DNA of 51,462 nucleotides, taken from positions 1-51,462 of the forward strand of contig JACNKX010000052.1 in the NCBI GenBank assembly GCA_014381825.1, written 5' to 3'. The notes under the pieces were generated by a model. The model ran no database searches. It saw only the letters and a list, made by a program, of their open reading frames with translations, and was not told where the DNA came from. Position numbers and translations under genes: made by a program. The DNA comes from Planctomycetota bacterium (GTDB taxonomy: Bacteria > Planctomycetota > Planctomycetia > Pirellulales > Pirellulaceae). This document shows positions 35,530 through 44,776 of this stretch, one piece after another. Within the stretch, counting starts at the first letter, position 1; the number at the start of each line of letters is the position of its first letter.

Positions 35530-37710
35530 CTACTCAAGTTCGAGCTGTCGAAAGATTGGTAAATGGCGATAGTAGACCTCCAGGCTGCATGTGGCGAGAG
35601 CCGTCATGTACAGACGACCGCCAGCGGATGCGTGCGGGCCGGTCGGATCCCAACTACCGGCTTCGTGACCCCTGCGCTCCTGCGTCTCGATCAGAATCTC
35701 ACGCATCTCGCGGTTCCACATCTCCCATTCAGGGCCGCCATGATGGTGTAGGGCCTGCGTGCCGTAATACCAGTAATAGATATTTGGAGAACTCCGATTT
35801 GGCAGATGTTGGGTGGTCAGGAAGCGAATTCCTCGTTCAATGCCTGGCATATCCAGTTTCCAGCCGAGATACATTCTGCAGAGGAGTCCTTCAGCGGTCA
35901 TAATATGAGTCGGACGTTCACGCGGCATATACGCATACTTCGAGCCGCTGTCGCTAGAGACGGAATCGAGAAATACTCCGGCAAGTTCGAGTGTTTCCTC
36001 GAGCACGGTCAGGTTCGCAGCGCGACCGCTCTGCAACGCCATGACCTGCCAGCCCACAACGCTTGTATCTCCTGGCTGTTTTGGGTTGTATCGCCATCCT
36101 CCGGCGTCGTGTTGCGCGGCCACAATGAAATCGAGCGCTTTCTGCGCTGGTACACGCAGTGTGTCATCGCCAGTCATCATGTAGGCTTCGCACAAAACGA
36201 TCGTCGCCTGGCCGTGAGCGTACATCCCGGCGTTGTCGCGTGAATCAGCTCGAAGGTCGCCGCTATCTTGTTGGTGGGTGAGCAGCCATCGCAGCCCGCG
36301 AGAGACTTCATCGCGATAGCGGCCCACGAGATGAGTCTGCCCCGCGCCCAGATAAGGCAACAGTGCGAGCGACGTTCCCGCGGCATCGCTCCGTTTCGAG
36401 CCAATCCCGCTGCATGAACAACCTCCGCGACGATTGAAATCGTTCAGGCTCCAATGACCATCAGCTTCCTGATGCATTGCCATCCAACGCAGTCCGCGGG
36501 CGACGGCTGCTTCGGTCAGCGTTGTACCACCCTCGCGTTTCACGACTTCGACGCGGATGCGGGGATCGCGAGCCGCCACGGCGTGTCCGCCACCGCTGGC
36601 CGTTCCAACCAGTTGCTTGACATGACTAAGATCCGGCAGACTTGGCTCATCAGCTCCGGGATCGATCCGCAATTCGCGAGCATCTTGATCAGCCTTGACA
36701 ACCGCTTCGCGTTGGGTCGCATCGGTCAAATTCATGTCCTTGGGAACGGGCAGGTCGAAGACAACTTCATTTAGCGGATCGATCACCATGGTGTCGCCGC
36801 CCATTTGGACTTCCTTCGCCACGGTCGTCGACAATGTAATGAACGGGCCCTCGTCGTCTTCCCCGAACGTGAAAAGCGCTAACAACAACATCATAATCAT
36901 GTGAAAGACGAGGCTCACCAGCCACGCTGGTGTACAGCCAAATAGATCGCGCACGACTGCGGTCACACCCGTAGCCCGCGCACTCTTCTGAAGCCTGGCG
37001 CGAATTCGATTCGCCGACGCCGAAACCGGGCGGCGCGGAGGCGGGCGGCGACTTGGACGAGGTGGTGCAGCCGCGCGACCAGACGAGGGAGGCGCGTCTC
37101 GGCGTCGCTGAGGATTCTGTTGTGGCCGAGCCGGAGTCGATGCGGTTCGTGGTGGTGGCTTGGGCGTTGTCTTCGCGTCTTCCGTTGGGGCGGGCGATGG
37201 CGTCGACTTGGTCGCGGCTGAAGATCGAGGAGCTGTAGCCTGCTTTGGCCGCGAGGCTGACGCAGACTTCTCCTGCTCCGCCAGCAGCCGTCTTGCTTCG
37301 CGTTCCTGCTCCTCCGACAACTCGATGCTCGTTCCGCACTGCCAGCAATCGGCAATCATCAGCCAGAAACGAATTGACATCGGTGCGCGGCAGTCGGGGC
37401 AGGCGCACATTAAGGCACCGCCGTTCAGCCAGAGTTGCCCGGGTGCAACCCCCGAAGGAATCGAACCGGAAACTTCCTTCGACTCGAAAGCCTCCATCCT
37501 GGGTTGCGTTTCCTCAGGTAACTCGAAAGGTCCCGTCGAGTTGAGATCGATGATGCGGACCTCAGGCCGTTCCGGCGTACCGGGAGCTGAGTCGGGCGGG
37601 TCGATCGGACCGAACCTCAGAAACAGATTGGAATCGTGGTCCGAGTTCGCCATTTGCGCGTTGGCCATGCAGCTATCTTCGTTCACGAGCGGTGGAGCGC
37701 TCGCAGCCAT
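35530..37710 (-). CDS. Membrane protein: zinc ribbon, Pro/Arg linker, TM helix, alpha-toroid domain
   Basis: A 726-residue protein with four parts. Residues 102-125 carry a zinc ribbon (CPDC at 104-107, CWQC at 122-125). Residues about 145-240 are a low-complexity Pro/Ala/Arg-rich linker. Residues 261-282 form one membrane helix. Residues about 400-720 are a prenyltransferase/squalene-cyclase-like alpha-alpha toroid (ARGLRWMAMHQEADGHWSL, RGLRWLLTHQQDSGDL, ALDFIVAAQHDAGGWRY). No DxDD cyclase motif is visible, so catalysis is doubtful and a binding role is more likely. ATG 37710 or 37668 may start it. The architecture predicts zinc ribbon inside and toroid outside the cytoplasm. Confidence 0.85.
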   Translation of the reverse strand: MAASAPPLVNEDSCMANAQMANSDHDSNLFLRFGPIDPPDSAPGTPERPEVRIIDLNSTGPFELPEETQPRMEAFESKEVSGSIPSGVAPGQLWLNGGALMCACPDCRAPMSIRFWLMIADCWQCGTSIELSEEQEREARRLLAEQEKSASASRPKQATAPRSSAATKSTPSPAPTEDAKTTPKPPPRTASTPARPQQNPQRRRDAPPSSGRAAAPPRPSRRPPPRRPVSASANRIRARLQKSARATGVTAVVRDLFGCTPAWLVSLVFHMIMMLLLALFTFGEDDEGPFITLSTTVAKEVQMGGDTMVIDPLNEVVFDLPVPKDMNLTDATQREAVVKADQDARELRIDPGADEPSLPDLSHVKQLVGTASGGGHAVAARDPRIRVEVVKREGGTTLTEAAVARGLRWMAMHQEADGHWSLNDFNRRGGCSCSGIGSKRSDAAGTSLALLPYLGAGQTHLVGRYRDEVSRGLRWLLTHQQDSGDLRADSRDNAGMYAHGQATIVLCEAYMMTGDDTLRVPAQKALDFIVAAQHDAGGWRYNPKQPGDTSVVGWQVMALQSGRAANLTVLEETLELAGVFLDSVSSDSGSKYAYMPRERPTHIMTAEGLLCRMYLGWKLDMPGIERGIRFLTTQHLPNRSSPNIYYWYYGTQALHHHGGPEWEMWNREMREILIETQERRGHEAGSWDPTGPHASAGGRLYMTALATCSLEVYYRHLPIFRQLELE

Positions 37711-37811
37711 CCCCTACTGGTCCTACCAACCAGTTTAGCTGCCGGGCATAGCCTCGGGCAACCGACGCGTGGTCGTAAATGGTGGCTGGCTGCTGATGGC
37801 ACTCGCTGCTT

Positions 37812-38438
37812 CTAGTGCCCGAAACTCACCCCCCAGTGTACGCCTCGTCGAGAATGTGGATGGGGGCGATGGTGATGTGAACTGTGAAAAGGAAATGGCG
37901 GAGCGACGTAATGATGCTCTTCGATGATCACTGGGCCGGTGTGACTCACAACTGGCGGACCAGACACTTGGGAGGTAGGTGGCGGAATCTGCTGCATGGC
38001 TTGTATCACGGCGTCGCTTACACCCGCGCCGCGAAGCGTGATCAAATCGTTCACGCTGGGAGGGCTCGCGACTCCGTTAGCGCGCATGTGAGTTGAGATT
38101 ACATTGTCGCTCAGGCCCGCCTGCGACATAGCGATGACGTCGTTCATCGCCACCGCGCCTGCAAGCCGACGGCCCATTCGTTGTTCGATGATCTCGGCCG
38201 AGCGAGCTGCTTCGTAGTCGATCGTGTCGCCCACCGCAGTGCCAGCCAATGCGCCGACGATAGTTCCGACGGCGGCACCGCTCGCGGCATCGCCATTGTG
38301 ATGCCCAATCGCCGCACCGCCCAGCGCGCCAGTCAATGCACCAAGAGTCGCACCACGTTCTGCATAGCTTGTCGTGTGGCAGCCACAAGCAGCCACGACA
38401 ATCAACACTGAAAACAGTTCAACCAACCAGACCTTCAT
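37812..38438 (-). CDS. Glycine-zipper lipoprotein
   Basis: A 208-residue protein with a lipoprotein signal (VELFSVLIVVAACGC). It is followed by a glycine-zipper region (GATLGALTGALGGAAIG, GAAVGTIVGALAGTAVG) typical of outer-membrane YMGG/17-kDa-antigen-like proteins. The middle contains two repeats of a helix-loop motif (VIAMSQAGLSDNVIS, LITLRGAGVSDAVIQ), and the tail is His/Pro-rich. It is probably anchored in the outer membrane. ATG 38438 has GAAGGAG upstream; the frame starts 14 codons earlier without support. Confidence 0.85.
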   Translation of the reverse strand: MKVWLVELFSVLIVVAACGCHTTSYAERGATLGALTGALGGAAIGHHNGDAASGAAVGTIVGALAGTAVGDTIDYEAARSAEIIEQRMGRRLAGAVAMNDVIAMSQAGLSDNVISTHMRANGVASPPSVNDLITLRGAGVSDAVIQAMQQIPPPTSQVSGPPVVSHTGPVIIEEHHYVAPPFPFHSSHHHRPHPHSRRGVHWGVSFGH

Positions 38439-38618
38439 AAATACTCCTTCACAACGCGCGGGGCGAGATAATCTCAGCATCGGATCGGGCGGTCAATACT
38501 GGATCGAATTGCTAGCGGCGTGTTACCTACTTTCCGTGCGGCAGGAATCCCTTTAGAACGGGTACGAACAAAACCCCAAGTATCCGCCGAGATCATCCAT
38601 TCCGGCGTGTTTTCAGCA

Positions 38619-39596
38619 ATGAGCCAAGGCCCCATCATTTCCGTGACCGCGCCCAGCCGCCTGCACTTTGGGCTCCTTTCGTTTGGGAATCCGAACGTAC
38701 GACAGTTTGGCGGCATTGGCGTAATGCTGGACCGACCGGGCGTGAAGCTTCGGATTCAACCGGCTAATTCGTTCGAGATCGTCGGTTTGATGCGAGATCG
38801 TATTCGCGATGCGGCGTTGCGTTGGGAAAGGTGTTCCAAGGACGTCAGCGAGTTGCGTTGCAAGATCGAACTTGTATCTGCCCCGCGGTTGCATGCGGGT
38901 CTTGGAGTCGGAACTCAGTTGGCCCTGGCCGTCGCAACGGGGCTTAACGAACTTCATGGCCGTCCGACTCCTCCTGTCGCGGAGTTAGCCAACAGTGTCG
39001 GTCGTGGCTTGAGATCCGCTGTGGGAACCTATGGGTTCGTATCAGGTGGACTGATCGCGGAGCAGGGCAAACTGCAGAATGACTCCGTGTCACCGCTTCT
39101 CGAACGCGTCGCGTTACCCGACCCGTGGAGGTTTGTCCTTGTGTCACCGCGAAGTGGCGTTGGGCTTCATGGAAAAGCCGAGCAGGCGACGTTTGACGAA
39201 TTGCCTCCCGTTCCTACTCAAGTCACAGAACGACTCACTGAGATAATGATCAAAAGGATCTTGCCCGCCGCAAAGTTGGCAGATTTCCTTGAATTCAGCG
39301 AGGCTGTCTACGACTTCGGTTTTCTTTCAGGAAGTTGTTTCGAGTCGGTACAGGGAGGTTCATATAACGGTCGTGAGTTGGAAAGCTTAGTGAACCGTAT
39401 TCGAGATGGCGGAGTGCGTGGCGTCGGGCAAAGTTCCTGGGGGCCGACGATCTTCTCAGTTTGCGAAAGCGATGCGAGCGCCAACGCGCTCGCCGAGAGC
39501 TTGTGTTCACAAGACGAAGGCGGCGAGTACGAACTCGTCATCTCGGCACCTAACAACCGTGGTGCCCGAGTGACGACAGAATCGCCTGTCCGGTAG
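38619..39596 (+). CDS. mptG: Beta-ribofuranosylaminobenzene 5'-phosphate synthase
   Basis: A 325-residue GHMP-kinase-superfamily enzyme. It condenses p-hydroxybenzoate- or p-aminobenzoate-type acceptor with PRPP, the first committed step of tetrahydromethanopterin synthesis. Visible family features are TAPSRLHFGLLSFG at the N-terminus, RQFGGIGVML, the glycine-rich loop LHAGLGVGTQLALAVA, and a C-terminal GVGQSSWGPT. The length fits. Planctomycetes are known to carry H4MPT-linked C1 transfer genes, so a complete pathway elsewhere is expected. ATG 38619 is preferred over GTG 38520, which adds unrelated residues. The next gene, pdxJ, is 176 bases away. Confidence 0.85.
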   Translation: MSQGPIISVTAPSRLHFGLLSFGNPNVRQFGGIGVMLDRPGVKLRIQPANSFEIVGLMRDRIRDAALRWERCSKDVSELRCKIELVSAPRLHAGLGVGTQLALAVATGLNELHGRPTPPVAELANSVGRGLRSAVGTYGFVSGGLIAEQGKLQNDSVSPLLERVALPDPWRFVLVSPRSGVGLHGKAEQATFDELPPVPTQVTERLTEIMIKRILPAAKLADFLEFSEAVYDFGFLSGSCFESVQGGSYNGRELESLVNRIRDGGVRGVGQSSWGPTIFSVCESDASANALAESLCSQDEGGEYELVISAPNNRGARVTTESPVR

Positions 39597-39680
39597 CCTC
39601 GACCAATTGTCGCCGCTAAGATTTGCTAGATATAAGCGAAAGCGAACTTTGAGCGCACGGTTCGTGTCTCTATGCGAACG

Positions 39681-39737
39681 TGTATCTCCACGAAGACACT
39701 GTATCTCCACGAAGACACTGTATCTCCACGAAGACTC
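39681..39737. repeat. 19-base tandem repeat, three copies, upstream of pdxJ
   Basis: TGTATCTCCACGAAGACAC occurs at 39681-39699 and 39700-39718, and again at 39719-39737 with one change near its end. It ends 35 bases before the pdxJ start, inside the likely leader. The copies are near-identical, which suggests recent expansion. It could carry regulator sites or only reflect slippage. Confidence 0.85.
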
Positions 39738-39772
39738 TTCGCGTCGGTGAAAGGCGTCGGTGAAAGAAACTC

Positions 39773-40486
39773 ATGGCTGAACTTGGCGTCAATATCGATC
39801 ACGTGGCGACCGTCCGGGAAGCGCGCCGGACCCACGAGCCTGACCCTGTTTGGGCGGCTGCGCTGGCGGAGCTTGGGGGCGCAGACGGAATAACGATTCA
39901 TCTGCGAGAGGACCGTCGGCACATCCAAGATCGTGACCTCGATGTGCTGCGCGAAACTGTAAGCGTGAAGCTCAATTTAGAGCTCGCCTGCGACGAAGGA
40001 GTTCTTGACCTTGCCTGTCAAGTGCGACCCGATCAAGCGACGCTCGTTCCTGAAAAGCGCGAGGAAGTTACGACCGAAGGTGGGCTCGACGTTGTTTCGA
40101 ATCGTGACGCGGTCGCCCGGGCCGTGGATCGACTGCGAGATGTTGGAATTGATGTAAGCTTGTTCCTCGATCCCGATGCCTCGCAGATCGAGCTTGCTAG
40201 TCAACTCGGCGTTCACGCCGTCGAGCTACACACTGGCCAGTACGCACTCGCCAAAGGCGAGCAGCGGCAGCAAGAACTCACCACACTCGTCGCCGCGAGC
40301 AATCAGATCATCGGTCTCGGCATGGCACTTCACGCGGGGCACGGTTTGAACTATCAGAATGTGACGCCGGTCGCGGCCATCGCGTCGATGCACGAGTTAA
40401 ATATCGGCCATAGCATCGTCTCGCGAGCCATTATGGTTGGTATGGAACGGGCAGTGCGGGAAATGAAAGCGTTGATTTCCAAATAG
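39773..40486 (+). CDS. pdxJ: Pyridoxine 5'-phosphate synthase
   Basis: A 237-residue TIM-barrel enzyme that joins 1-deoxy-xylulose 5-phosphate and 3-amino-2-oxopropyl phosphate to form pyridoxine 5'-phosphate, the last ring-forming step of the DXP-dependent vitamin B6 pathway. Diagnostic motifs are [16 protein letters not shown] at the N-terminus, [26 protein letters not shown] and GHGLNYQNV near the C-terminus. Length is normal for the family. ATG 39773 is the only sensible start. A 19-base tandem repeat lies just upstream, and a short hairpin follows the stop. Confidence 0.96.
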   Translation: MAELGVNIDHVATVREARRTHEPDPVWAAALAELGGADGITIHLREDRRHIQDRDLDVLRETVSVKLNLELACDEGVLDLACQVRPDQATLVPEKREEVTTEGGLDVVSNRDAVARAVDRLRDVGIDVSLFLDPDASQIELASQLGVHAVELHTGQYALAKGEQRQQELTTLVAASNQIIGLGMALHAGHGLNYQNVTPVAAIASMHELNIGHSIVSRAIMVGMERAVREMKALISK

Positions 40487-40513
40487 GGTGAGCCGTCGCT
40501 ATCAGCTCGTTTC

Positions 40514-40530
40514 GGTAGGCACAGCCTACC
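40514..40530. repeat. Short hairpin after pdxJ
   Basis: GGTAGGC and GCCTACC pair around a three-base loop 28 bases past the pdxJ stop. No T-run follows, so termination is uncertain; it may be a dispersed element. Confidence 0.5.
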
Positions 40531-40641
40531 CTGCAGGTCAGCTCTCCCTTTGCCAGCCCGCGCGGCACCCTTTATCATATTGGGCAAACTTGGCTCGATC
40601 GGTTCGTCTCCCAATCCTCATGTAAGAATCAACGTATCGCC

Positions 40642-41529
40642 ATGACTCGAAAAGGCTCCAATTTCGCTGGATTGTCCGTTGCCATCACGACTCCGTTCAA
40701 AGACGGCGAGGTCGACTACGACGCGTTGCGAGCTCAAATCGAATTTCAGATTGAGGCCGGAACGGTCTGCCTCGTGCCTTCGGGCACAACGGGCGAATCA
40801 CCCACCCTCTCGCACGAGGAACATGAACGCGTGATCTCAGCAGTCGTCGCGGCGGCATCTGGCCGAGCCAAGGTAATGGCGGGGACCGGATCGAACAGTA
40901 CGGCAGAGGCTTTGCGTTTAACCAAGTGGGCGGCGAAGGAAGGTGCCGACGCCGCGTTGCTCGTCGCTCCATACTACAACAAGCCCACGCAGCAGGGCTT
41001 TTACGAACACTATAAAGCCGTCGCCGAGGCAGTCGACATACCGATCTGCGTTTACAACATTCCCGGTCGGGCGGCAAAGAACATCGAGCCCGAGACGATC
41101 GCAAGACTCGGCGAAATTCCGAATATCACGATGGTGAAAGAAGCAACGGGATCCTTGGATCAAGCGTCTCAAGTCCTCGCGACGACGGATCTTACTTTGT
41201 TAAGCGGCGACGATAGTTTGACGTTGCCTTTGATGTCAGTCGGAGGTGAAGGTGTAATCTCGGTGGTCGGTAATATCGTGCCAAAAGACATGATCGCTCT
41301 CGTCGATGCATTTAATGCCAGTGATGCCGCTAAGGCGCGCGAGTGGCATTTCAAACTATTCTCGCTCTGTCGAGACATGCTTGGAATCGCAACGAATCCA
41401 ATCCCCGTAAAAGCCGCGTTACAAATGCTGGGCCGCGATACAGGCGACTTGCGTTTGCCGATGACGCCGCTGGATGAACAGAGCCAGCAAAAGTTGCGAG
41501 CTACGCTCGTTGCCTACGGACTGCTGTAA
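40642..41529 (+). CDS. dapA: 4-hydroxy-tetrahydrodipicolinate synthase
   Basis: A 295-residue TIM-barrel class I aldolase that condenses pyruvate with aspartate semialdehyde, the first committed step of lysine and diaminopimelate synthesis. Active-site residues are in place: Thr49/Thr50 (PSGTTGE), Tyr112 (APYYNKP), Tyr138 (VYNIPGR) and the Schiff-base Lys166 (MVKEATG). Length is normal. ATG 40642 gives the standard N-terminus ([10 protein letters not shown] follows). The aspartokinase gene for the same pathway lies about 1.4 kb downstream on the other strand. Confidence 0.96.
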   Translation: MTRKGSNFAGLSVAITTPFKDGEVDYDALRAQIEFQIEAGTVCLVPSGTTGESPTLSHEEHERVISAVVAAASGRAKVMAGTGSNSTAEALRLTKWAAKEGADAALLVAPYYNKPTQQGFYEHYKAVAEAVDIPICVYNIPGRAAKNIEPETIARLGEIPNITMVKEATGSLDQASQVLATTDLTLLSGDDSLTLPLMSVGGEGVISVVGNIVPKDMIALVDAFNASDAAKAREWHFKLFSLCRDMLGIATNPIPVKAALQMLGRDTGDLRLPMTPLDEQSQQKLRATLVAYGLL

Positions 41530-41988
41530 TACTGTCAACAATTCTGCAGACGCTTTTCTGCTAGCTGGCCGCTTCTAACGGTTGTAAAGCTAAATCATCG
41601 TGCGCGGACTAGTACGACAATCGTAGTGTCCGCTTGTTTGTATAGCACTTGATCGATATGCCCGATCGGCGATGAACTACAGGCGCTTTATGGACTTACA
41701 AAAAACTTTCCTGATCTGAAAACTTGAGCTAAAGTTCAAGTGTCGCTTAAAAGAATTCAGTGACCTGTGAAGACCAGACGGAACGGAAACAACAAGCGTC
41801 GCAATCGCGACCAGTTATCAAGTCCATCAGCCATCAGAAAGCGACAACTCGTCACAAAGATCGGCCTAGACGAGATTGAATTCTCGATCGTGTGTAACTC
41901 GACGTGTCGTGTGTGCGATCGTGCAACTTAGGTTTGACCAACGCTGAACGAACACGGGTCCGAATTTACACGGGGCAGCGAAAACATC
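41530..41988. other. 459-base intergenic stretch, nothing firm
   Basis: The stretch after dapA holds no convincing gene. A weak 6-bp hairpin (ACTTGA/TCAAGT, 41722-41741) and a 54-codon frame starting at GTG 41767 were seen; neither is strong enough to call. Part of it is probably the promoter of the following small gene. Confidence 0.5.
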
Positions 41989-42324
41989 ATGAATTGCACT
42001 GACTTAGCCAAGCGAATCGAAGAAATCCGCCCCGGTGCTGATGCACGCGATGTAGCTCGCCTGTGTTTGCTGTTGTCGAACTCTGCGAACGACATCGAAA
42101 TGCTCGCAGAGGACGCCAAGCTTACGTCCGCATGGAAAGAGATGGATCTACGACTACAAGCGGCAACGGACCAACACGCGGCGATGACGGAAGAGTTGGA
42201 GTGTCTGGCCCGTAGTGATCCACAAAAATTCAATCCCGACCAAATCTGGATTCTGATCCGAGCGATCAAGGTGCAAAGCCAGATTCTTCAGCTGTACGTG
42301 GGTGAACCGGTACTCGATGTCTGA
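41989..42324 (+). CDS. Small helical hypothetical protein
   Basis: A 111-residue, all-helical cytoplasmic protein. It reads as three or four amphipathic helices: LAKRIEEIRPG, VARLCLLLSNSANDIEMLAED, WKEMDLRLQAATDQHAAMTEELE, and a last helix IWILIRAIKVQSQILQLYV. No catalytic motif is visible, and the family is not recognised. ATG 41989 follows a weak GGGGCAGCG. It lies 129 bases before the bifunctional-nuclease-domain gene in the same direction and may be co-transcribed. Confidence 0.65.
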   Translation: MNCTDLAKRIEEIRPGADARDVARLCLLLSNSANDIEMLAEDAKLTSAWKEMDLRLQAATDQHAAMTEELECLARSDPQKFNPDQIWILIRAIKVQSQILQLYVGEPVLDV

Positions 42325-42453
42325 GCGTTTTCCAGTAGGGAGCGTTGCAAACACGGGTAGACCAACCACGCACTAGTCGGTGGCTGCTAGAACGATCTAT
42401 AATCGGAGTTGTGTTTGAAGAGGCAAACCGTTCCGATGGATTGAGGCCTAGCC

Positions 42454-42861
42454 ATGCCGGTCGAAATGAAGCTGTCTCGCATTATCATCAGCGAGATTAA
42501 CGAGCAGCAGGTGATTTACCTGAAAGAAGTCGACGGGGATCGGCAATTTCCGATTTTAATTGGCATCTTCGAGGCGACCAGCATCGATCGACGCGTTAAA
42601 TCGGACAAGCCGCAACGCCCTCTTACCCACGACTTGCTGGTTGCCGTCGTTGACGCTTTGGGCGGGGAGCTCGACAGCGTCGTGATTCACGAGCTGCGCG
42701 CACATACCTACTACGCCAAACTTCGAGTTCGCGTCGACGGTGAACTCGTCGAAGTCGATTCGCGTCCCTCCGATGCGATTGCGATCGCTGTGACATGCGA
42801 GCCTCGATTACCGATTTACGTGTCGGAAGAAGTTCTGGAAGAAGTGCTCGACGAATCTTGA
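42454..42861 (+). CDS. Bifunctional nuclease (BFN/DUF151) domain protein
   Basis: A 135-residue single-domain protein of the BFN family. Signatures include VIYLKEVDGDRQFPILIGIFEA near the N-terminus (residues 23-44), RPLTHDLLVAVVDALGG, TYYAKLRV and VDSRPSDAIAIAV. Family members from plants and Thermotoga bind nucleic acid and have nuclease activity, though the bacterial role is unsettled. ATG 42454 has GAGG upstream. It converges with the aspartokinase gene, about 80 bases apart. Confidence 0.9.
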   Translation: MPVEMKLSRIIISEINEQQVIYLKEVDGDRQFPILIGIFEATSIDRRVKSDKPQRPLTHDLLVAVVDALGGELDSVVIHELRAHTYYAKLRVRVDGELVEVDSRPSDAIAIAVTCEPRLPIYVSEEVLEEVLDES

Positions 42862-42942
42862 CAAGTTTCGACGACTCGTAGCTCAAGTCGTTAGGCTTCA
42901 GAATCCGGTACTCTCGCGAGCTCAACGACGAAACTAGACTCT

Positions 42943-44724
42943 CTACTGCAGCACGTCGGCGAATGCTTGTTGAATCTGTGCTAACGCCTCCGTCGACTTT
43001 CTGCCATCGACGACGACGTTGACACGCACTTCGCTCGTATTAATCATCTCGACGTTGATACCGGCTTTCGCCAATGCATTGAACGTGCGAATGGCGACCC
43101 CCGTGTGGCTTCTTAACCCGACACCCGAGACAGAGAGCTTTGCGATATCAGGGCTGCTCGTCACACCTTCACAGTCGAAGGTCGCTGCGAGTCGATTTGC
43201 GACTTCGACGCTTGCGGCAAGCTTGCCGCTCGGAACCGTGAAACTGAGACTCGCCTGCCCAGCATGCCCGTTGTAACTTTGCACGATCATATCGACGAAG
43301 ATTCCAGCTGCGGCAACTTCATCAAAGACCTTGGCGGCAACGCCGGGAGTGTCCGGAACACCGCTGATCGAAACACGAGCTTGACCTTCGTCCAGCGAAA
43401 TCGCATCGATCGTCAACTCTTCCATGTCGACACCGCGCAGGTGTGTTATCACATCGGCTGCGTCTCGGTTCTGCGACGTCGTATCGGTTTCGAGTTCTGG
43501 AATCGTCGCTGGCTCCTGGTGCAACGCAAAGATTTGGTGAACAGCACGAAGAGCCTTCTGGGCTTCGTCGCGCGCGACGAGAACTGAGATCTTAATCTCG
43601 CTCGTGGTAATCATTTGAATGTTGACGCCAGCGTCGGCCAGTGCGTGAAACGTCTTATCAGCGACGCCGGTCTGGAGCGCCATTCCAAGACCGACGACAG
43701 AAACCTTGGCAACCTTGTCATCGTGAGTGACTTGGTCCGCTCCGATCAGTTCGGCAGCTTCGTGGACCGCCTCCAGCGTTGCTCGCAACTCGTTTTCGGG
43801 CACGGTAAACGAAACGTCGGCCTTTCCCTTCTCGCCAACGTTTTGCACGATCATGTCGACCGATATGCTACGTTCGGCAATTCGAGAGAAGATCTCCAAG
43901 CTGTTCCCCGGCTTATCCGGTACGCCGAGAATGCTGACGCGAGCTTCGTCCTTGAGCAGTGCTGCCCCACAGACCGGTTGATCGGGCGATTCGGGTTCGG
44001 CGACAATCATCGTTCCTGGAGCATCGCTCAGGCTGCTGCGTACATGGATGGCGACACCGAACTTCTTCGCAAATTCGATCGAGCGATTGTGCATCACTCC
44101 CGCACCGAGACTGGCCAGCTCGAGCATTTCGTCGTAGCTGATCCGACAGACGCGACGCGCCTCGGGCAACACGCGAGGATCAGTCGTGTAAACGCCGTCG
44201 ACGTCCGTATAGATCTCGCACGAGTTTGCATTCAAAACGGCAGCCAACGCAACCGCCGTCGTATCGCTTCCGCCGCGTCCCAGCGTCGTGATGTTGAAAT
44301 CTTCATCGATCCCCTGAAATCCGGCCGCAATAACGATGTTGCCTTCGTCCAACAAACGCTGCATTCGCTCCGTCGAGATTGATCTAATACGAGCTTTTGT
44401 GTGACTACTGTCAGTCCGAATTCCGATCTGGGCACCGGTGAGGCTAACGGCCCGATGTCCGAGGGAATGGATCGCCATCGCCATTAAAGCAACGCTGACT
44501 TGCTCACCGGTCGACAGCAACATGTCCATCTCGCGAGCCGACGGCTGATCCGTGATCTGGCTTGCAAGGTCAACGAGTAAGTCCGTGTTCTTACCCATCG
44601 CGCTCACGACCATCACAACTTGATGGCCCTGCTGTTGAGCACGAATTGCCTTCCGCGCTGCCGCCAGGATCTTTTGACTGTCAGCAACACTTGTTCCGCC
44701 AAATTTTTGGACGATGAGTGACAT
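42943..44724 (-). CDS. lysC: Aspartokinase with four ACT domains
   Basis: A 593-residue aspartate kinase, which phosphorylates aspartate at the head of the lysine, threonine and methionine pathway. The kinase domain begins VQKFGGTSVAD and includes TLGRGGSDTTAVALA and TDVDGVYTTDPR. Usual enzymes have two ACT regulatory domains in about 400 residues; this one has four in two pairs: VSILGVPDKPGNSLEIF, VSVVGLGMALQTGVADK, VSISGVPDTPGVAAKVF and LSVSGVGLRSHTGVAIR. The duplicated unit probably adds a second effector site for lysine or threonine. The next gene upstream in the same direction is the ApgM-type enzyme, 52 bases away, a likely operon. Confidence 0.95.
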   Translation of the reverse strand: MSLIVQKFGGTSVADSQKILAAARKAIRAQQQGHQVVMVVSAMGKNTDLLVDLASQITDQPSAREMDMLLSTGEQVSVALMAMAIHSLGHRAVSLTGAQIGIRTDSSHTKARIRSISTERMQRLLDEGNIVIAAGFQGIDEDFNITTLGRGGSDTTAVALAAVLNANSCEIYTDVDGVYTTDPRVLPEARRVCRISYDEMLELASLGAGVMHNRSIEFAKKFGVAIHVRSSLSDAPGTMIVAEPESPDQPVCGAALLKDEARVSILGVPDKPGNSLEIFSRIAERSISVDMIVQNVGEKGKADVSFTVPENELRATLEAVHEAAELIGADQVTHDDKVAKVSVVGLGMALQTGVADKTFHALADAGVNIQMITTSEIKISVLVARDEAQKALRAVHQIFALHQEPATIPELETDTTSQNRDAADVITHLRGVDMEELTIDAISLDEGQARVSISGVPDTPGVAAKVFDEVAAAGIFVDMIVQSYNGHAGQASLSFTVPSGKLAASVEVANRLAATFDCEGVTSSPDIAKLSVSGVGLRSHTGVAIRTFNALAKAGINVEMINTSEVRVNVVVDGRKSTEALAQIQQAFADVLQ

Positions 44725-44776
44725 GGCGATTTTCGATTGTTGATTCTGGTTGGGCGACCGCGTCGCGACACAAACA

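Noticed and set aside
39681-39737. Possible CRISPR-like array
   Set aside because: The copies are directly adjacent with no spacers, so this is a simple tandem repeat.
41767-41931. 54-codon frame from GTG with a CxxxCxxC cluster
   Set aside because: No ribosome site and no hydrophobic core. The cysteine spacing recalls radical SAM enzymes, but the frame is far too short.
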